Source: Streptomyces sp. S.PNR 29 (GTDB taxonomy: Bacteria; Actinomycetota; Actinomycetes; Streptomycetales; Streptomycetaceae). Taken from it: 64,000 nucleotides of DNA. Below the pieces are notes generated by a model. The model did not search any database. It was not told where the DNA came from and saw only the letters and a program-made list of their open reading frames with translations. Where the stretch lies: positions 397,630 to 461,629 of the forward strand of contig NZ_JANUQM010000004.1 of the NCBI RefSeq assembly GCF_030386795.1, in the 5' to 3' direction. The translations under genes and the position numbers were made by a program. Shown here piece by piece: positions 13,750-23,913 of the stretch; position 1 is the first letter of the stretch, and each line of letters starts with the position of its first letter.

Positions 13750-14073
13750 GTGGCTCTTCCGCCCCTTACCCCTGAACAGCGCGCAGCCGCGCTCGAAAAG
13801 GCCGCCGCGGCTCGCCGGGAGCGGGCCGAGGTCAAGAATCGACTCAAGCACTCCGGCGCCTCCCTCCACGAGGTCATCAAGCAGGGCCAGGAGAACGACG
13901 TCATCGGCAAGATGAAGGTCTCCGCCCTTCTTGAGTCCCTGCCGGGCGTGGGCAAGGTCCGCGCCAAGCAGATCATGGAGCGACTCGGTATCTCCGAGAG
14001 CCGTCGCGTGCGCGGCCTCGGTTCCAACCAGATCGCCTCCCTGGAGCGCGAGTTCGGGAGCACCGGCTCCTGA
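13750..14073 (+). CDS. mihF: Actinobacterial integration host factor (sIHF/mIHF)
   Basis: This 107-residue nucleoid protein binds and bends DNA and is essential or important for growth, development and phage integration in actinobacteria. It is not related to the alpha/beta IHF of Proteobacteria. An N-terminal charged helix (residues 1-45) is followed by the helix-two turns-helix/HhH element [20 protein letters not shown]. It starts with GTG at 13750 (AGGTG upstream) and ends just before gmk, the standard order. A short 6-bp hairpin lies between the two genes at 14075-14091. Confidence 0.95.
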   Translation: MALPPLTPEQRAAALEKAAAARRERAEVKNRLKHSGASLHEVIKQGQENDVIGKMKVSALLESLPGVGKVRAKQIMERLGISESRRVRGLGSNQIASLEREFGSTGS

Positions 14074-14110
14074 GTCCCGGGCACTCCGGGATTGCTGGAA
14101 TAATCGCTGC

Positions 14111-14668
14111 ATGAGTGAACGTCCGCGGCTGACCGTGCTCTCCGGCCCCTCCGGGGTCGGCAAGAGCACGGTCGTCGCCCATATGCGCAAGGAACACCCC
14201 GAGGTCTGGCTCTCGGTGTCGGCGACGACGCGCAAGCCCCGCCCCGGTGAGCAGCACGGAGTCCACTACTTCTTCGTCACCGACGAGGAGATGGACAAGC
14301 TGATCGCCAACGGCGAACTGCTGGAGTGGGCCGAGTTCGCCGGCAACCGCTACGGCACGCCGCGTGCGGCCGTGACGGACCGCCTGGAGCGGGGTGAGCC
14401 GGTCCTGCTGGAGATCGACCTCCAGGGCGCGCGGCAGGTCCGCGAGTCCATGCCGGAGGCCCAGCTGGTGTTCCTGGCTCCTCCCTCCTGGGAGGAGCTG
14501 GTGCGCAGACTCACCGGACGCGGCACCGAGCCGCCCGAGGTGATCGAACGCCGTCTTGAGGCGGCCAAGATCGAGCTGGCGGCCGAGCCGGAGTTCGATG
14601 TGACCTTGGTCAACACCTCCGTCGAGGACGTGGCGCGCGAGCTGCTAGCCTTGATGGACGTCGTGTGA
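14111..14668 (+). CDS. gmk: Guanylate kinase
   Basis: Gmk phosphorylates GMP to GDP with ATP. The 185-residue protein has the P-loop [10 protein letters not shown] at residues 11-20, the GMP-binding stretch [19 protein letters not shown], and the [10 protein letters not shown] segment of the family. ATG 14111 is chosen because it places the P-loop at the usual distance from the N-terminus. rpoZ follows after 60 nt, a gmk-rpoZ pairing conserved widely in bacteria. Confidence 0.97.
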   Translation: MSERPRLTVLSGPSGVGKSTVVAHMRKEHPEVWLSVSATTRKPRPGEQHGVHYFFVTDEEMDKLIANGELLEWAEFAGNRYGTPRAAVTDRLERGEPVLLEIDLQGARQVRESMPEAQLVFLAPPSWEELVRRLTGRGTEPPEVIERRLEAAKIELAAEPEFDVTLVNTSVEDVARELLALMDVV

Positions 14669-14728
14669 TCGACCCTGACCATCCAGGCTTGATCAACTGA
14701 ATCTTTCCCATCCATCGGAAGGTAGAGC

Positions 14729-15001
14729 GTGTCCTCTTCCATCTCCGCGCCCGAGGGCATCATCAACCCGCCGATCGACGAGCTCCTCGAGGCCACCGAC
14801 TCGAAGTACAGCCTCGTGATCTACGCGGCCAAGCGTGCCCGCCAGATCAACGCGTACTACTCGCAGCTCGGCGAGGGTCTCCTTGAGTACGTCGGTCCCC
14901 TCGTCGACACCCACGTCCACGAGAAGCCGCTCTCGATCGCCCTGCGCGAGATCAACGCGGGGCTGCTGACCTCCGAGGCCGTCGAGGGTCCGGGTCAGTA
15001 G
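14729..15001 (+). CDS. rpoZ: RNA polymerase omega subunit
   Basis: Omega helps RNA polymerase assembly by folding around the beta-prime subunit C-terminus. The 90-residue protein reads [20 protein letters not shown] and [17 protein letters not shown], diagnostic for actinobacterial omega. It starts with GTG at 14729. A strong terminator begins 25 nt after the stop. Confidence 0.96.
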   Translation: MSSSISAPEGIINPPIDELLEATDSKYSLVIYAAKRARQINAYYSQLGEGLLEYVGPLVDTHVHEKPLSIALREINAGLLTSEAVEGPGQ

Positions 15002-15026
15002 TATTTTCAGCCTGCAGCTGACTTTT

Positions 15027-15061
15027 CCACAGGCCCGACAGCGCGACTGTCGGGCCTGTGG
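15027..15061 (+). terminator. Terminator after rpoZ
   Basis: A perfect 15-bp stem (CCACAGGCCCGACAG / CTGTCGGGCCTGTGG) encloses a 5-nt loop, CGCGA. Confidence 0.88.
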
Positions 15062-15104
15062 TGTGTCATGGAGTGCGTAGGTAGCCGAGGTCCGGGGAGA
15101 GACG

Positions 15105-16307
15105 GTGGACAAGCCGAAGGTCGTTCTGGGGGTCAGCGGCGGCATCGCCGCGTACAAGGCGTGTGAGCTGCTGCGCAGACTGACGGAATCGGGACACGAC
15201 GTCCGCGTCGTCCCCACCGCCTCCGCGCTGCACTTCGTCGGCGCCGCCACCTGGTCCGCGCTCTCCGGCAACCCGGTCTCGACCGAGGTCTGGGACAACG
15301 TCCACGAGGTCCCGCACGTCCGCATCGGACAGCATGCCGACCTGGTCGTCGTCGCCCCGGCCACGGCGGACACGCTCGCCAGGGCGGCCCACGGCCTCGC
15401 CGACGACCTCCTCACCAACACCCTGCTCACCGCCCGCTGCCCGGTCGTCTTCGCCCCCGCCATGCACACCGAGATGTGGGAGCACCCCGCCACCCAGGAG
15501 AACGTGGCGACGCTGCGCCGCCGGGGCGCCCTCGTCATCGAACCCGCCGTCGGCCGCCTCACGGGCGTCGACACGGGCAAGGGCCGGCTGCCCGATCCGG
15601 CGGAGATCTTCGAGGTCTGCCGCCGCGTACTCGCACGGGGCGTGACCGAGCCGGACCTGAAGGGGCGGCATGTCGTCGTCAGCGCCGGCGGCACCCGCGA
15701 GCCCCTCGACCCGGTCCGCTTCCTCGGCAACCGTTCCTCGGGCAAGCAGGGCTACGCCCTCGCCCGCACCGCCGCCGCGCGGGGCGCCCGCGTCACGCTG
15801 ATCGCGGCGAACACGGCCCTGCCGGACCCGGCGGGTGTGGACGTCGTTCCGGTGGAGACGGCCGTGCAGTTGCGTGAGGCGGTGCTGAAGGCGGCCGCCG
15901 ACGCCGACGCGGTGGTCATGGCCGCGGCGGTCGCGGACTTCCGCCCGGCGGCCTACGCGGCCGGGAAGATAAAGAAGCGGGACAACCAGGACCCCGAGCC
16001 CGTCGCCCTGGTGCGGAATCCGGACATCCTCGCGGAGATCTCGGCCGACCGCGTCCGCCCCGGCCAGGTGATCGTCGGCTTCGCCGCCGAGACGGACGAC
16101 GTGCTGGCCAACGGCCGTGCCAAGCTGAAGCGCAAGGGGTGCGACTTCCTCGTGGTCAACGAGGTGGGGGAGCGAAAGACGTTCGGTTCCGAGGAGAACG
16201 AGGCCCTGGTGCTGGGCGCCGACGGCAGCGAGATCCCGGTCCCGCACGGCCCGAAGGAGGCCCTGGCCGAAACTGTCTGGGACCTGGTGGCGGGACGGCT
16301 CGGCTGA
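15105..16307 (+). CDS. coaBC: Bifunctional phosphopantothenoylcysteine decarboxylase / synthetase
   Basis: CoaBC makes 4'-phosphopantetheine for coenzyme A in two steps. The N-terminal flavoprotein CoaC half (about 1-180) begins VVLGVSGGIAAYKACELL and contains the PAMHTEMW signature. The C-terminal CoaB half (about 190-400) contains SAGGTREPLDPVRFLGN, the AAVADFRP loop and the KIKK lysine motif. At 400 residues it is full length. It starts with GTG 15105, shortly after the rpoZ terminator. Confidence 0.97.
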   Translation: MDKPKVVLGVSGGIAAYKACELLRRLTESGHDVRVVPTASALHFVGAATWSALSGNPVSTEVWDNVHEVPHVRIGQHADLVVVAPATADTLARAAHGLADDLLTNTLLTARCPVVFAPAMHTEMWEHPATQENVATLRRRGALVIEPAVGRLTGVDTGKGRLPDPAEIFEVCRRVLARGVTEPDLKGRHVVVSAGGTREPLDPVRFLGNRSSGKQGYALARTAAARGARVTLIAANTALPDPAGVDVVPVETAVQLREAVLKAAADADAVVMAAAVADFRPAAYAAGKIKKRDNQDPEPVALVRNPDILAEISADRVRPGQVIVGFAAETDDVLANGRAKLKRKGCDFLVVNEVGERKTFGSEENEALVLGADGSEIPVPHGPKEALAETVWDLVAGRLG

Positions 16308-16546
16308 GGTCTCATTCCTTTCACGGAACGCTCCTGTCCCGCACATTCAGGCGTGGCGCCCCTGGCCAATGCTGCTCGACATTGGGCAGAATGCCTGTGC
16401 CGCAGGTCACAGCGCTTCCGAGAGGCGAGACGGGTGGGGCCGTGACCAAGGTCGACCGATAAACTGTTCTCGGACGACGCCGGGTGCAGCTCCCCGTGTC
16501 GTCCACCAATGATCAGCCAGCAGCCGCTGCAACCCCAGGGAGCGTT

Positions 16547-17755
16547 GTGTCCCGTCGTCTGTTCACCTCGGAGTCCGTGACCGAAGGTCACCCCGACAAG
16601 ATCGCTGACCAGATCAGTGACACCATTCTCGACGCGCTGCTCCGCGAGGACCCGAGCTCCCGCGTCGCCGTCGAAACGCTGATCACGACCGGCCTCGTGC
16701 ATGTGGCCGGTGAGGTCACCACCAAGACCTACGCGGACATCGCGACGCTGGTCCGCAGCAAGATCCTGGAGATCGGTTACGACTCCTCCAAGAAGGGCTT
16801 CGACGGCGCCTCCTGCGGCGTGTCGGTGTCGATCGGCTCGCAGTCCCCGGACATCGCGCAGGGCGTCGACACGGCGTACGAGTCCCGCGTCGAGGGCGAC
16901 GACGACGAACTGGACAAGCAGGGTGCCGGCGACCAGGGCCTGATGTTCGGCTACGCGACGGACGAGACGCCGACGCTGATGCCGCTGCCGATCTTCCTGG
17001 CCCACCGTCTGTCGAAGCGCCTGTCGGACGTGCGCAAGAACGGCACGATCCCCTACCTGCGCCCCGACGGCAAGACGCAGGTCACCATCGAGTACGACGG
17101 CGACAAGGCGGTCCGCCTGGACACGGTCGTCGTCTCCTCCCAGCACGCGAGCGACATCGACCTGGACTCGCTTCTGGCCCCCGACATCCGCGAGTTCGTC
17201 GTGGAGGCGGAGCTGAAGGCGCTTCTGGACGAAGGCATCAAGCTCGACACCGAGGGCTACCGCCTGCTGGTCAACCCGACCGGCCGCTTCGAGATCGGCG
17301 GCCCGATGGGCGACGCCGGCCTGACCGGCCGCAAGATCATCATCGACACTTACGGCGGCATGGCCCGCCACGGTGGTGGCGCCTTCTCCGGCAAGGACCC
17401 GTCCAAGGTGGACCGCTCGGCGGCGTACGCGATGCGCTGGGTCGCCAAGAACGTCGTCGCCGCGGGTCTCGCCTCCCGCTGCGAGGTCCAGGTCGCCTAC
17501 GCCATCGGCAAGGCCGAGCCGGTCGGTCTCTTCGTGGAGACCTTCGGCACCGCCAAGATCGACACCGAGAAGATCGAGAAGGCGATCGACGAGGTCTTCG
17601 ACCTCCGTCCGGCCGCCATCATCCGCGACCTCGACCTGCTCCGTCCGATCTACTCCCAGACCGCGGCGTACGGCCACTTCGGCCGCGAGCTTCCCGAGTT
17701 CACCTGGGAGCGTACGGACCGCGTGGACGCGCTGCGGCAGGCCGCGGGGCTGTAA
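16547..17755 (+). CDS. metK: S-adenosylmethionine synthetase
   Basis: MetK makes SAM from methionine and ATP. The 402-residue protein has the [24 protein letters not shown] and [16 protein letters not shown] signatures. I chose GTG 16547 (VSRRLFTSE), preceded by CAGGGAG at 16536-16542; longer in-frame starts would add residues absent from the family. The 239-nt leader upstream shows no riboswitch structure I can support, only a possible -10 (TAAACT, 16460-16465). Confidence 0.98.
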   Translation: MSRRLFTSESVTEGHPDKIADQISDTILDALLREDPSSRVAVETLITTGLVHVAGEVTTKTYADIATLVRSKILEIGYDSSKKGFDGASCGVSVSIGSQSPDIAQGVDTAYESRVEGDDDELDKQGAGDQGLMFGYATDETPTLMPLPIFLAHRLSKRLSDVRKNGTIPYLRPDGKTQVTIEYDGDKAVRLDTVVVSSQHASDIDLDSLLAPDIREFVVEAELKALLDEGIKLDTEGYRLLVNPTGRFEIGGPMGDAGLTGRKIIIDTYGGMARHGGGAFSGKDPSKVDRSAAYAMRWVAKNVVAAGLASRCEVQVAYAIGKAEPVGLFVETFGTAKIDTEKIEKAIDEVFDLRPAAIIRDLDLLRPIYSQTAAYGHFGRELPEFTWERTDRVDALRQAAGL

Positions 17756-17772
17756 GCCGTACGTGACCGCGC

Positions 17773-17805
17773 GAGGCCCGGCACCCTTCGGGGGCGCCGG
17801 GTCTC
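17773..17805 (+). terminator. Terminator after metK
   Basis: An imperfect stem beginning 18 nt after the metK stop pairs GAG-CCCGGC-CCC with GGG-GCCGGG-CTC around a short loop. Confidence 0.65.
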
Positions 17806-17873
17806 GGTGAGTCCGGCGCCCCCTGGAAAACGGCTCGCGGGCCGTACGACGGGGTCCGTACGCTGGTGATCTC

Positions 17874-18007
17874 CCGGTGCGCAGGCCGCGGATACTTCAG
17901 TGGAGCGCGCCTCGTGCGTGCGGTGAATCTGGGATCGCGTAACCGCTGCCGCCTCGATCTCGGGAGAGCAGCGCCGGGGCGTCCGGTGCGAAGGCGACGG
18001 ATACTTC
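17874..18007 (+). repeat. Pair of 25-bp direct repeats upstream of the tRNA-like region
   Basis: The copies at 17874-17898 and 17983-18007 both run CCGGTGCG-N-AGGC-NN-CGGATACTTC with three mismatches, 109 nt apart. The second copy forms part of the tRNA-like cloverleaf, so the first may be debris of a duplicated tRNA-like segment. Confidence 0.6.
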
Positions 18008-18088
18008 GGGGCCTGCGAAGCCCCCGCGGGTTCGAATCCCGCCGCCGGCCGGGTACGACCGGCCGGTGTGGCCGAGTGGTCCAAGGCA
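17973..18088 (+). pseudogene. tRNA-like debris between metK and priA
   Basis: A canonical T arm (GCGGG-TTCGAAT-CCCGC, 18026-18042) is followed by a 3' acceptor strand CGCCGGC. Read with the sequence upstream it makes a degenerate 78-nt cloverleaf (17973-18050): acceptor 6 of 7 pairs, D stem TCCG/CGGA, anticodon-like stem CTTCG/CGAAG, 5-nt variable loop. However, U33, T8 and a normal D loop are missing. Eleven nucleotides later GCCGGTG-TG-GCC...GGC (18062-18087) looks like the acceptor 5' strand and D arm of a class II tRNA, and it pairs 7 of 7 (one G-U) with the preceding 3' strand. No intact tRNA can be called. This is either tRNA remnants or a permuted arrangement. Confidence 0.5.
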
Positions 18089-18158
18089 GAGTCGAGCCGT
18101 CGCCGGCAGGGAACTCGGACGCCGTCGGTTGTCAGTGGCGTTTGGTAAGAATGCAAGC

Positions 18159-20309
18159 GTGAGCAGCGAGAACGAACAGACGGGCGGCGGCGCGGAGGGT
18201 GCGCCGCCCGAGCAGCTCGCGTTCATCCGGGAGAGCGTGCGGAAGGCGAAGACGCCGCGGGCCAAGCCACGGACCTGGCGGGGCGCCGCCCTCGCCAAGG
18301 AACGGCCCGTCGCACGGGTGCTCGTCGACAAGGGCGTGCTCCACCTCGACCGGTATTTCGACTACGCCGTCCCCGAGGAGCTGGACGCCGACGCACAGCC
18401 GGGCGTGCGGGTGCGGGTGCGGTTCGGGGCCGGACGTCATCGCGTGCGGGAAGGGCGGCGCGAGGGCGGGGGACTGATCGACGGGTTCCTCGTCGAGCGG
18501 CTCGCCGAGTCCGACTACTCCGGGCCCCTGGCCGCGCTGGCCCAGGTCGTCTCGCCGGAGCGGGTGCTGAGCGAGGAACTGCTGGGACTGGCCCGAGCCG
18601 TCGCCGACCGGTACGCGGGCAGCCTCGCCGATGTGCTGCAACTCGCCGTGCCGCCGCGCAACGCGCGGGCCGAGCAGCGGCCGTCCCCCGCGCCACTGCC
18701 GCCGCCGGCGGTTCCCGAGGCGGGGAGCTGGGGGCGGTACGAGCGGGGTGCCGCGTTCATCGAGTCGCTCGCTTCGGGGGGTGCGCCGCGGGCCGTGTGG
18801 AACGCCCTGCCCGGGCCCGAGTGGAGTGAGGAACTGGCGCGGGCCGTGGCGGCGACGCTGGCCTCCGGGCGCGGTGCGCTCGTCGTGCTGCCCGACGGGC
18901 GGGCGGCCGCGCGGGTCGACGCCGCCCTGACCTCCCTGCTGGGCGAGGGGCGGCATGCGGTGCTCACCGCCGACGCCGGGCCCGAGAGGCGGTACGCGCA
19001 GTGGCTGGCGGTGCGGCGGGGGTCCGTACGGGCCGTCATCGGGACGCGGGCCGTGATGTTCGCCCCCGTCCAGGATCTGGGGCTGGTCGCCCTCTGGGAC
19101 GACGGCGACGACAGTCACAGCGAGCAGCATGCGCCCCAACCGCATGCGCGCGAGGTGCTGCTGCTGCGGGCGGCCCAGGACAAGTGCGGCTTCCTGCTGG
19201 GGGGTTGGAGCTGCACCGTGGAGGCGGCGCAGCTGGTGGAGAGCGGCTGGGCCCGGCCGCTCGTCGCCGCGCGTGAGCGGGTGCGGGCCGCCGCGCCTCT
19301 CGTACGGACCGTCGGCGACGGGGAACTGGCACGGGACGAGGCCGCCCGTGCCGCCCGGCTGCCGACCCTCGCCTGGCAGGTCGTCAGGGACGGGCTGCGG
19401 CACGGGCCGGTGCTCGTGCAGGTGCCCCGGCGGGGGTACGTGCCGCGGATGGCGTGCGCCGACTGCCGGGCGCCCGCGCGGTGTCGGCACTGCTCAGGGC
19501 CCCTGGAGGCGCAGGAGTCCCAGGCCGCGTTGCGGTGCGCGTGGTGCGGGCGTGAGGAAGGTGGCCGGCACTGCCCGGAGTGCGGATCGTTCCGGTTGCG
19601 GGCGCAGGTCGTGGGGGCGCGGCGGACGGCCGAGGAGCTGGGGCGCGCGTTCCCCGCCGTCCCGGTGCGGACCTCGGGGCGTGAGCATGTGCTCGACACG
19701 GTGCCGGGGGCGCCCGCGCTGGTGGTGAGCACACCGGGGGCCGAGCCTGTCGCCGAGGGCGGCTATGCGGCGGCGTTGCTGCTGGACGGCTGGGCCATGC
19801 TCGGGCGGCCCGATCTGCGCGCCGGTGAGGACGCGTTGCGGCGCTGGATCGCGGCCTGCGCGCTGGTACGGCCGCAGAGCGCGGGGGGCACGGTCGTCGT
19901 GGTCGCCGAGCCGACCCTGCGGCCCGTGCAGGCGCTCGTGCGGTGGGACCCCGTCGGCCATGCCGTGCGGGAACTCACCGAGCGCGCCGAGCTGGGGTTT
20001 CCGCCGGTGTCGCGGATGGCGGCCGTGTCGGGGCCGGCGGAGTCGGTGGCCGACTTCCTCCGTACGGTCGACCTGCCGCGGGACGCCGAGGTGCTGGGGC
20101 CCGTGCCGTTGCCCGTCACGGTCGCGGGGCGCCCGAGACGCCCGGGGGCGCCGCCACCCGGGGAACACTGGGAGCGGGCGCTGCTCCGGGTCCCGCCGGG
20201 CGGCGGGGCCGCACTGGCCGCCGCGCTGAAGGCCGCGCAGGCGGCGCGGATGGCGCGGGGGAGTGGCGAGGTGGTGCGGGTGCGGATCGATCCGCCGGAC
20301 ATCGGGTGA
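18159..20309 (+). CDS. priA: PriA-like primosomal protein N', helicase motifs lost
   Basis: PriA recognises stalled forks and reloads the replisome. This 716-residue homologue has the N-terminal DNA-binding domain (about 45-150) and the eight-cysteine zinc-binding region near residues 430-480 (CADCRAPARCRHC...CAWCGREEGGRHCPEC). The Walker A loop GxxGSGKT expected after the DNA-binding part is absent (the region reads ATLASGRGALVVLPDGRAA), and the DEAH box is degraded to DDGDD. It is therefore unlikely to be an ATP-driven helicase, in line with other actinobacterial PriA proteins. Start GTG 18159; longer in-frame starts run into the tRNA-like region. Confidence 0.9.
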   Translation: MSSENEQTGGGAEGAPPEQLAFIRESVRKAKTPRAKPRTWRGAALAKERPVARVLVDKGVLHLDRYFDYAVPEELDADAQPGVRVRVRFGAGRHRVREGRREGGGLIDGFLVERLAESDYSGPLAALAQVVSPERVLSEELLGLARAVADRYAGSLADVLQLAVPPRNARAEQRPSPAPLPPPAVPEAGSWGRYERGAAFIESLASGGAPRAVWNALPGPEWSEELARAVAATLASGRGALVVLPDGRAAARVDAALTSLLGEGRHAVLTADAGPERRYAQWLAVRRGSVRAVIGTRAVMFAPVQDLGLVALWDDGDDSHSEQHAPQPHAREVLLLRAAQDKCGFLLGGWSCTVEAAQLVESGWARPLVAARERVRAAAPLVRTVGDGELARDEAARAARLPTLAWQVVRDGLRHGPVLVQVPRRGYVPRMACADCRAPARCRHCSGPLEAQESQAALRCAWCGREEGGRHCPECGSFRLRAQVVGARRTAEELGRAFPAVPVRTSGREHVLDTVPGAPALVVSTPGAEPVAEGGYAAALLLDGWAMLGRPDLRAGEDALRRWIAACALVRPQSAGGTVVVVAEPTLRPVQALVRWDPVGHAVRELTERAELGFPPVSRMAAVSGPAESVADFLRTVDLPRDAEVLGPVPLPVTVAGRPRRPGAPPPGEHWERALLRVPPGGGAALAAALKAAQAARMARGSGEVVRVRIDPPDIG

Positions 20310-20460
20310 GGCTGTGTGCCGCGGTGAGCGGGGCGGCGGGGCGTGTGTCTGTGCGCCGGGTTGCGGGCCGAGCCGGCTGTTGCGCCGAAGGGCCGCGCAG
20401 GCGGTGCGGATCGCCCCGCGTTCATCGAGTGAGACAGCCCGTCGCGGTGAGCGGGGCGGG
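20282..20460 (+). repeat. Imperfect tandem duplication of the priA 3' end
   Basis: Sequence around the priA stop (GCGGATCGA...ATCGGGTGAG, then GCGGTGAGCGGGGCGG) recurs about 124 nt downstream (GCGGATCGC...ATCGAGTGAG, then GCGGTGAGCGGGGCGG). The upstream coding word GGCCGCGCAGGCGG is repeated as well. This looks like an old duplication of the gene end and explains the otherwise featureless 20310-20515 gap. Confidence 0.5.
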
Positions 20461-20515
20461 GTGTGCGGGTGTCCGCCCTCCCGGGTGCGTGCCGGGAGGG
20501 CAGGGCGGGACGAGG

Positions 20516-21118
<603 letters not shown>

Positions 21119-21331
21119 TCAACTCTGTCTTGACCAACGCCGATTGGCTCCGTGGGTCACGCATCGGGGGCGTGAGGATATTTTCGTACGCCCCTGGGTG
21201 GGGTTCGCGCCTGGGCCCGCCCTCGGCCCCGGGCCGGCTCTCCGCCCGTGGGCCATGGGATCCTGCGGGCCTCGCCCCCATAGACTTGTGCGTTGCCCGC
21301 ACAACCCCGCCCGAGAGGCCCGTGCCCACCC

Positions 21332-22264
21332 ATGAAGCTCGTCTTCGCCGGTACCCCCGAGGTCGCCGTTCCCGCTCTGGACGCTCTGATCGCCTCCGGG
21401 CGGCACGAGGTGGCCGCCGTCGTCACGCGGCCGGACGCGCCGGCCGGGCGCGGGCGCAGGCTGGTCGCGTCTCCCGTGGCGGAGCGGGCCGAGGAGGCCG
21501 GGATCGAGGTGCTGAAGCCCGTCAAGCCGAGGGACCCGGAGTTCTTGGAGCGGCTCAGGGCGATCGCCCCCGACTGCTGCCCCGTCGTCGCCTACGGCGC
21601 CCTGCTGCCCAGGGTGGCCCTCGACATCCCCGCCCACGGCTGGGTGAACCTGCACTTCTCGCTGCTGCCGGCCTGGCGCGGGGCCGCGCCCGTGCAGCAC
21701 TCCATCCTGGCGGGCGACGAGATCACGGGCGCCTCGACCTTCCTCATCGAGGAAGGGCTCGACTCCGGTCCCGTCTACGGCACCGTCACCGAGACCATCC
21801 GGCCCACCGACACCAGCGGCGACCTGCTGACCCGGCTCGCGTTCGCCGGCGCCGGGCTGCTCGCCGCGACCATGGACGGCATCGAGGACGGCACCCTGAA
21901 GGCCGTACCGCAGCCGAGCGAGGGCGTCACCGTCGCCCCGAAGATCACCGTCGAGGACGCCCGGGTCGACTGGGCCGCCCCGGCTCTGCGCGTCGACCGG
22001 GTCGTGCGCGGGTGCACACCGGCGCCCGGCGCCTGGACCACGTTCCGCGGCGAACGGCTCAAGCTCATCCAGGTCAAGCCCGTCCCCGAGCGCACCGACC
22101 TGGCGCCGGGACAGCTGTCCGTCGGCAAGAACAGCGTCCACGTCGGCACCGGTTCGTACGCCGTCGAGCTGCTGTGGGTGCAGGCCCAGGGCAAGAAGCC
22201 GATGCGGGCGGCGGACTGGGCGCGCGGGGTGCGTATCGCCGCCGCGGAGACCCTCGGGGCCTGA
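21332..22264 (+). CDS. fmt: Methionyl-tRNA formyltransferase
   Basis: Fmt formylates initiator Met-tRNA with 10-formyl-THF. The 310-residue protein has the N-terminal formyltransferase domain ([16 protein letters not shown]; active-site [17 protein letters not shown], with DSGPVY downstream) and the C-terminal beta-barrel tRNA-binding domain (about 205-305). ATG 21332 is chosen over an in-frame ATG 13 codons upstream because the family starts MKLVFAGTP. rsmB follows 77 nt later. Confidence 0.97.
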   Translation: MKLVFAGTPEVAVPALDALIASGRHEVAAVVTRPDAPAGRGRRLVASPVAERAEEAGIEVLKPVKPRDPEFLERLRAIAPDCCPVVAYGALLPRVALDIPAHGWVNLHFSLLPAWRGAAPVQHSILAGDEITGASTFLIEEGLDSGPVYGTVTETIRPTDTSGDLLTRLAFAGAGLLAATMDGIEDGTLKAVPQPSEGVTVAPKITVEDARVDWAAPALRVDRVVRGCTPAPGAWTTFRGERLKLIQVKPVPERTDLAPGQLSVGKNSVHVGTGSYAVELLWVQAQGKKPMRAADWARGVRIAAAETLGA

Positions 22265-22341
22265 CCACGGTGCCTGAGCGGGCGACGTAGGCTGGGAGGC
22301 GCACTTCACGCGCACTTCACCACACCCGGAGCACCTTTTTC

Positions 22342-23769
22342 GTGAGCGACACCTCCCGTCGGCCCCGCAAACCCGGCAAGCCCTACCGTCGGCCCAAGAA
22401 GGACCCCGTCCGCATCCTCGCCTTCGACGCGCTGCGGGCGGTGGACGAGCGGGACGCGTACGCCAACCTCGTGCTGCCCCCGCTGCTGCGCAAGGCGCGG
22501 GAGAAGGAGGGACCCGAGAAGTTCGACGCCCGGGACGCGGCGCTCGCGACGGAGCTGGTGTACGGGACGCTGCGGCGGCAGGGGACGTACGACGCGATCA
22601 TCGCGTCCTGCGTGGACCGGCCGCTGCGCGAGGTCGACCCGCCCGTCCTGGACGTACTGAGCCTCGGGGCGCACCAGCTGCTCGGGACGCGGATCCCGTC
22701 CCACGCCGCCGTGTCCGCCACCGTCGAGCTGGCGCGTGTCGTGCTCGGCGACGGACGGGCCAAGTTCGTCAACGCCGTGCTGCGGAAGGTCGCGCAGGAC
22801 GATCTGGACGGATGGCTGGAGCGGGTCGCGCCGCCCTACGACGACGATCCCGAGGACCATCTCGCCGTCGTGCACTCGCATCCGCGCTGGGTCGTCTCCG
22901 CCCTGTGGGACTCGCTCGGCGGCGGACGTGCCGGGATCGAGGAACTGCTGCGGGCCGACAACGAGCGGCCCGAGGTGACGCTGGTCGCGCGTCCCGGGCG
23001 GGCCACGACCGAGGAACTCCTCGGCGAGGAGGCCGCCGTGCCGGGACGCTGGTCGCCGTATGCCGTGCGGTTGACCGAGGGGGGCGAGCCGGGTGCCATC
23101 GGGGCCGTACGGGAGGGCCGTGCGGGTGTGCAGGACGAGGGCAGTCAGCTCGTCGCCCTCGCTCTCGCCAACGCGCCGCTGGACGGGCCCGACCGGCGGT
23201 GGCTGGACGGGTGCGCGGGGCCCGGCGGCAAGGCCGCGCTGCTCGGGGCGCTCGCCGCGCAGCGGGGGGCCGCGCTGGTCGCCGCCGAGAAGCAGCCGCA
23301 CCGGGCCGGGCTCGTGGCCAGGGCGCTGGACGGCAACCCCGGGCCGTATCAGGTGATCACCGCCGACGGGACGCGCCCGGCATGGCGTCCCGGCAGCTTC
23401 GACCGGGTCCTGGTGGACGTGCCCTGCACCGGGCTCGGGGCCCTGCGCCGCCGCCCCGAGGCGCGCTGGCGGCGCCGCCCCGACGACCTGGACTCCTTCG
23501 CCCCGCTGCAGCGCGGCCTGCTGGCCAGCGCCCTGAAGTCCGTACGGGTCGGCGGAGTCGTGGGCTACGCGACCTGCTCGCCGCACCTCGCCGAGACCCG
23601 GGCCGTGGTGGCCGACGTCATCAAGCAGCACCCCGAGGCCGACCTCATCGACGTACGGCCGCTGCTGCCCGGTGTGCCGGATCTGGGGGAGGGGCCGGAC
23701 GTGCAGCTGTGGCCGCATCTGCACGGCACGGACGCGATGTATCTGGCGCTCCTTCGCAGGACCGCCTGA
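22342..23769 (+). CDS. rsmB: 16S rRNA (cytosine-967 C5)-methyltransferase RsmB
   Basis: RsmB methylates a 16S rRNA cytosine using SAM. The 475-residue protein has a basic N-terminal tail, a NusB-like RNA-binding domain (about 25-165) and a Rossmann methyltransferase domain (about 230-475) with the SAM loop CAGPGGKAALL. Both family cysteines are present, in DVPCTGLGALRRRPE (nucleophile pair motif IV) and YATCSPHLAET (motif VI). It starts with GTG 22342. It is the last gene in conserved order; the usual downstream rpe gene is not found. Confidence 0.95.
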   Translation: MSDTSRRPRKPGKPYRRPKKDPVRILAFDALRAVDERDAYANLVLPPLLRKAREKEGPEKFDARDAALATELVYGTLRRQGTYDAIIASCVDRPLREVDPPVLDVLSLGAHQLLGTRIPSHAAVSATVELARVVLGDGRAKFVNAVLRKVAQDDLDGWLERVAPPYDDDPEDHLAVVHSHPRWVVSALWDSLGGGRAGIEELLRADNERPEVTLVARPGRATTEELLGEEAAVPGRWSPYAVRLTEGGEPGAIGAVREGRAGVQDEGSQLVALALANAPLDGPDRRWLDGCAGPGGKAALLGALAAQRGAALVAAEKQPHRAGLVARALDGNPGPYQVITADGTRPAWRPGSFDRVLVDVPCTGLGALRRRPEARWRRRPDDLDSFAPLQRGLLASALKSVRVGGVVGYATCSPHLAETRAVVADVIKQHPEADLIDVRPLLPGVPDLGEGPDVQLWPHLHGTDAMYLALLRRTA

Positions 23770-23913
23770 GCGAGGTGCCGCGAGTACGGCGCAGATCGAT
23801 AGGACCAAGCGACGGCATGTGCCAGCAATTCCGCGCAGCAGAAACATCTATTCCGGGACTGTGCCCATACCAGGAGTCTGTCCAAGTAAATCGAGGAACG
23901 CTCCAGCGGTACG

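Noticed and set aside
16308-16546. SAM riboswitch upstream of metK
   Set aside because: I could not fold the leader into a SAM-I, SAM-II or SAM-IV pattern; only a weak -10 is visible.
17973-18050. A functional tRNA gene
   Set aside because: The T arm is perfect, but U33, T8 and a normal D loop are lacking, there is an acceptor mismatch and no encoded CCA. It is reported as tRNA-like debris instead.
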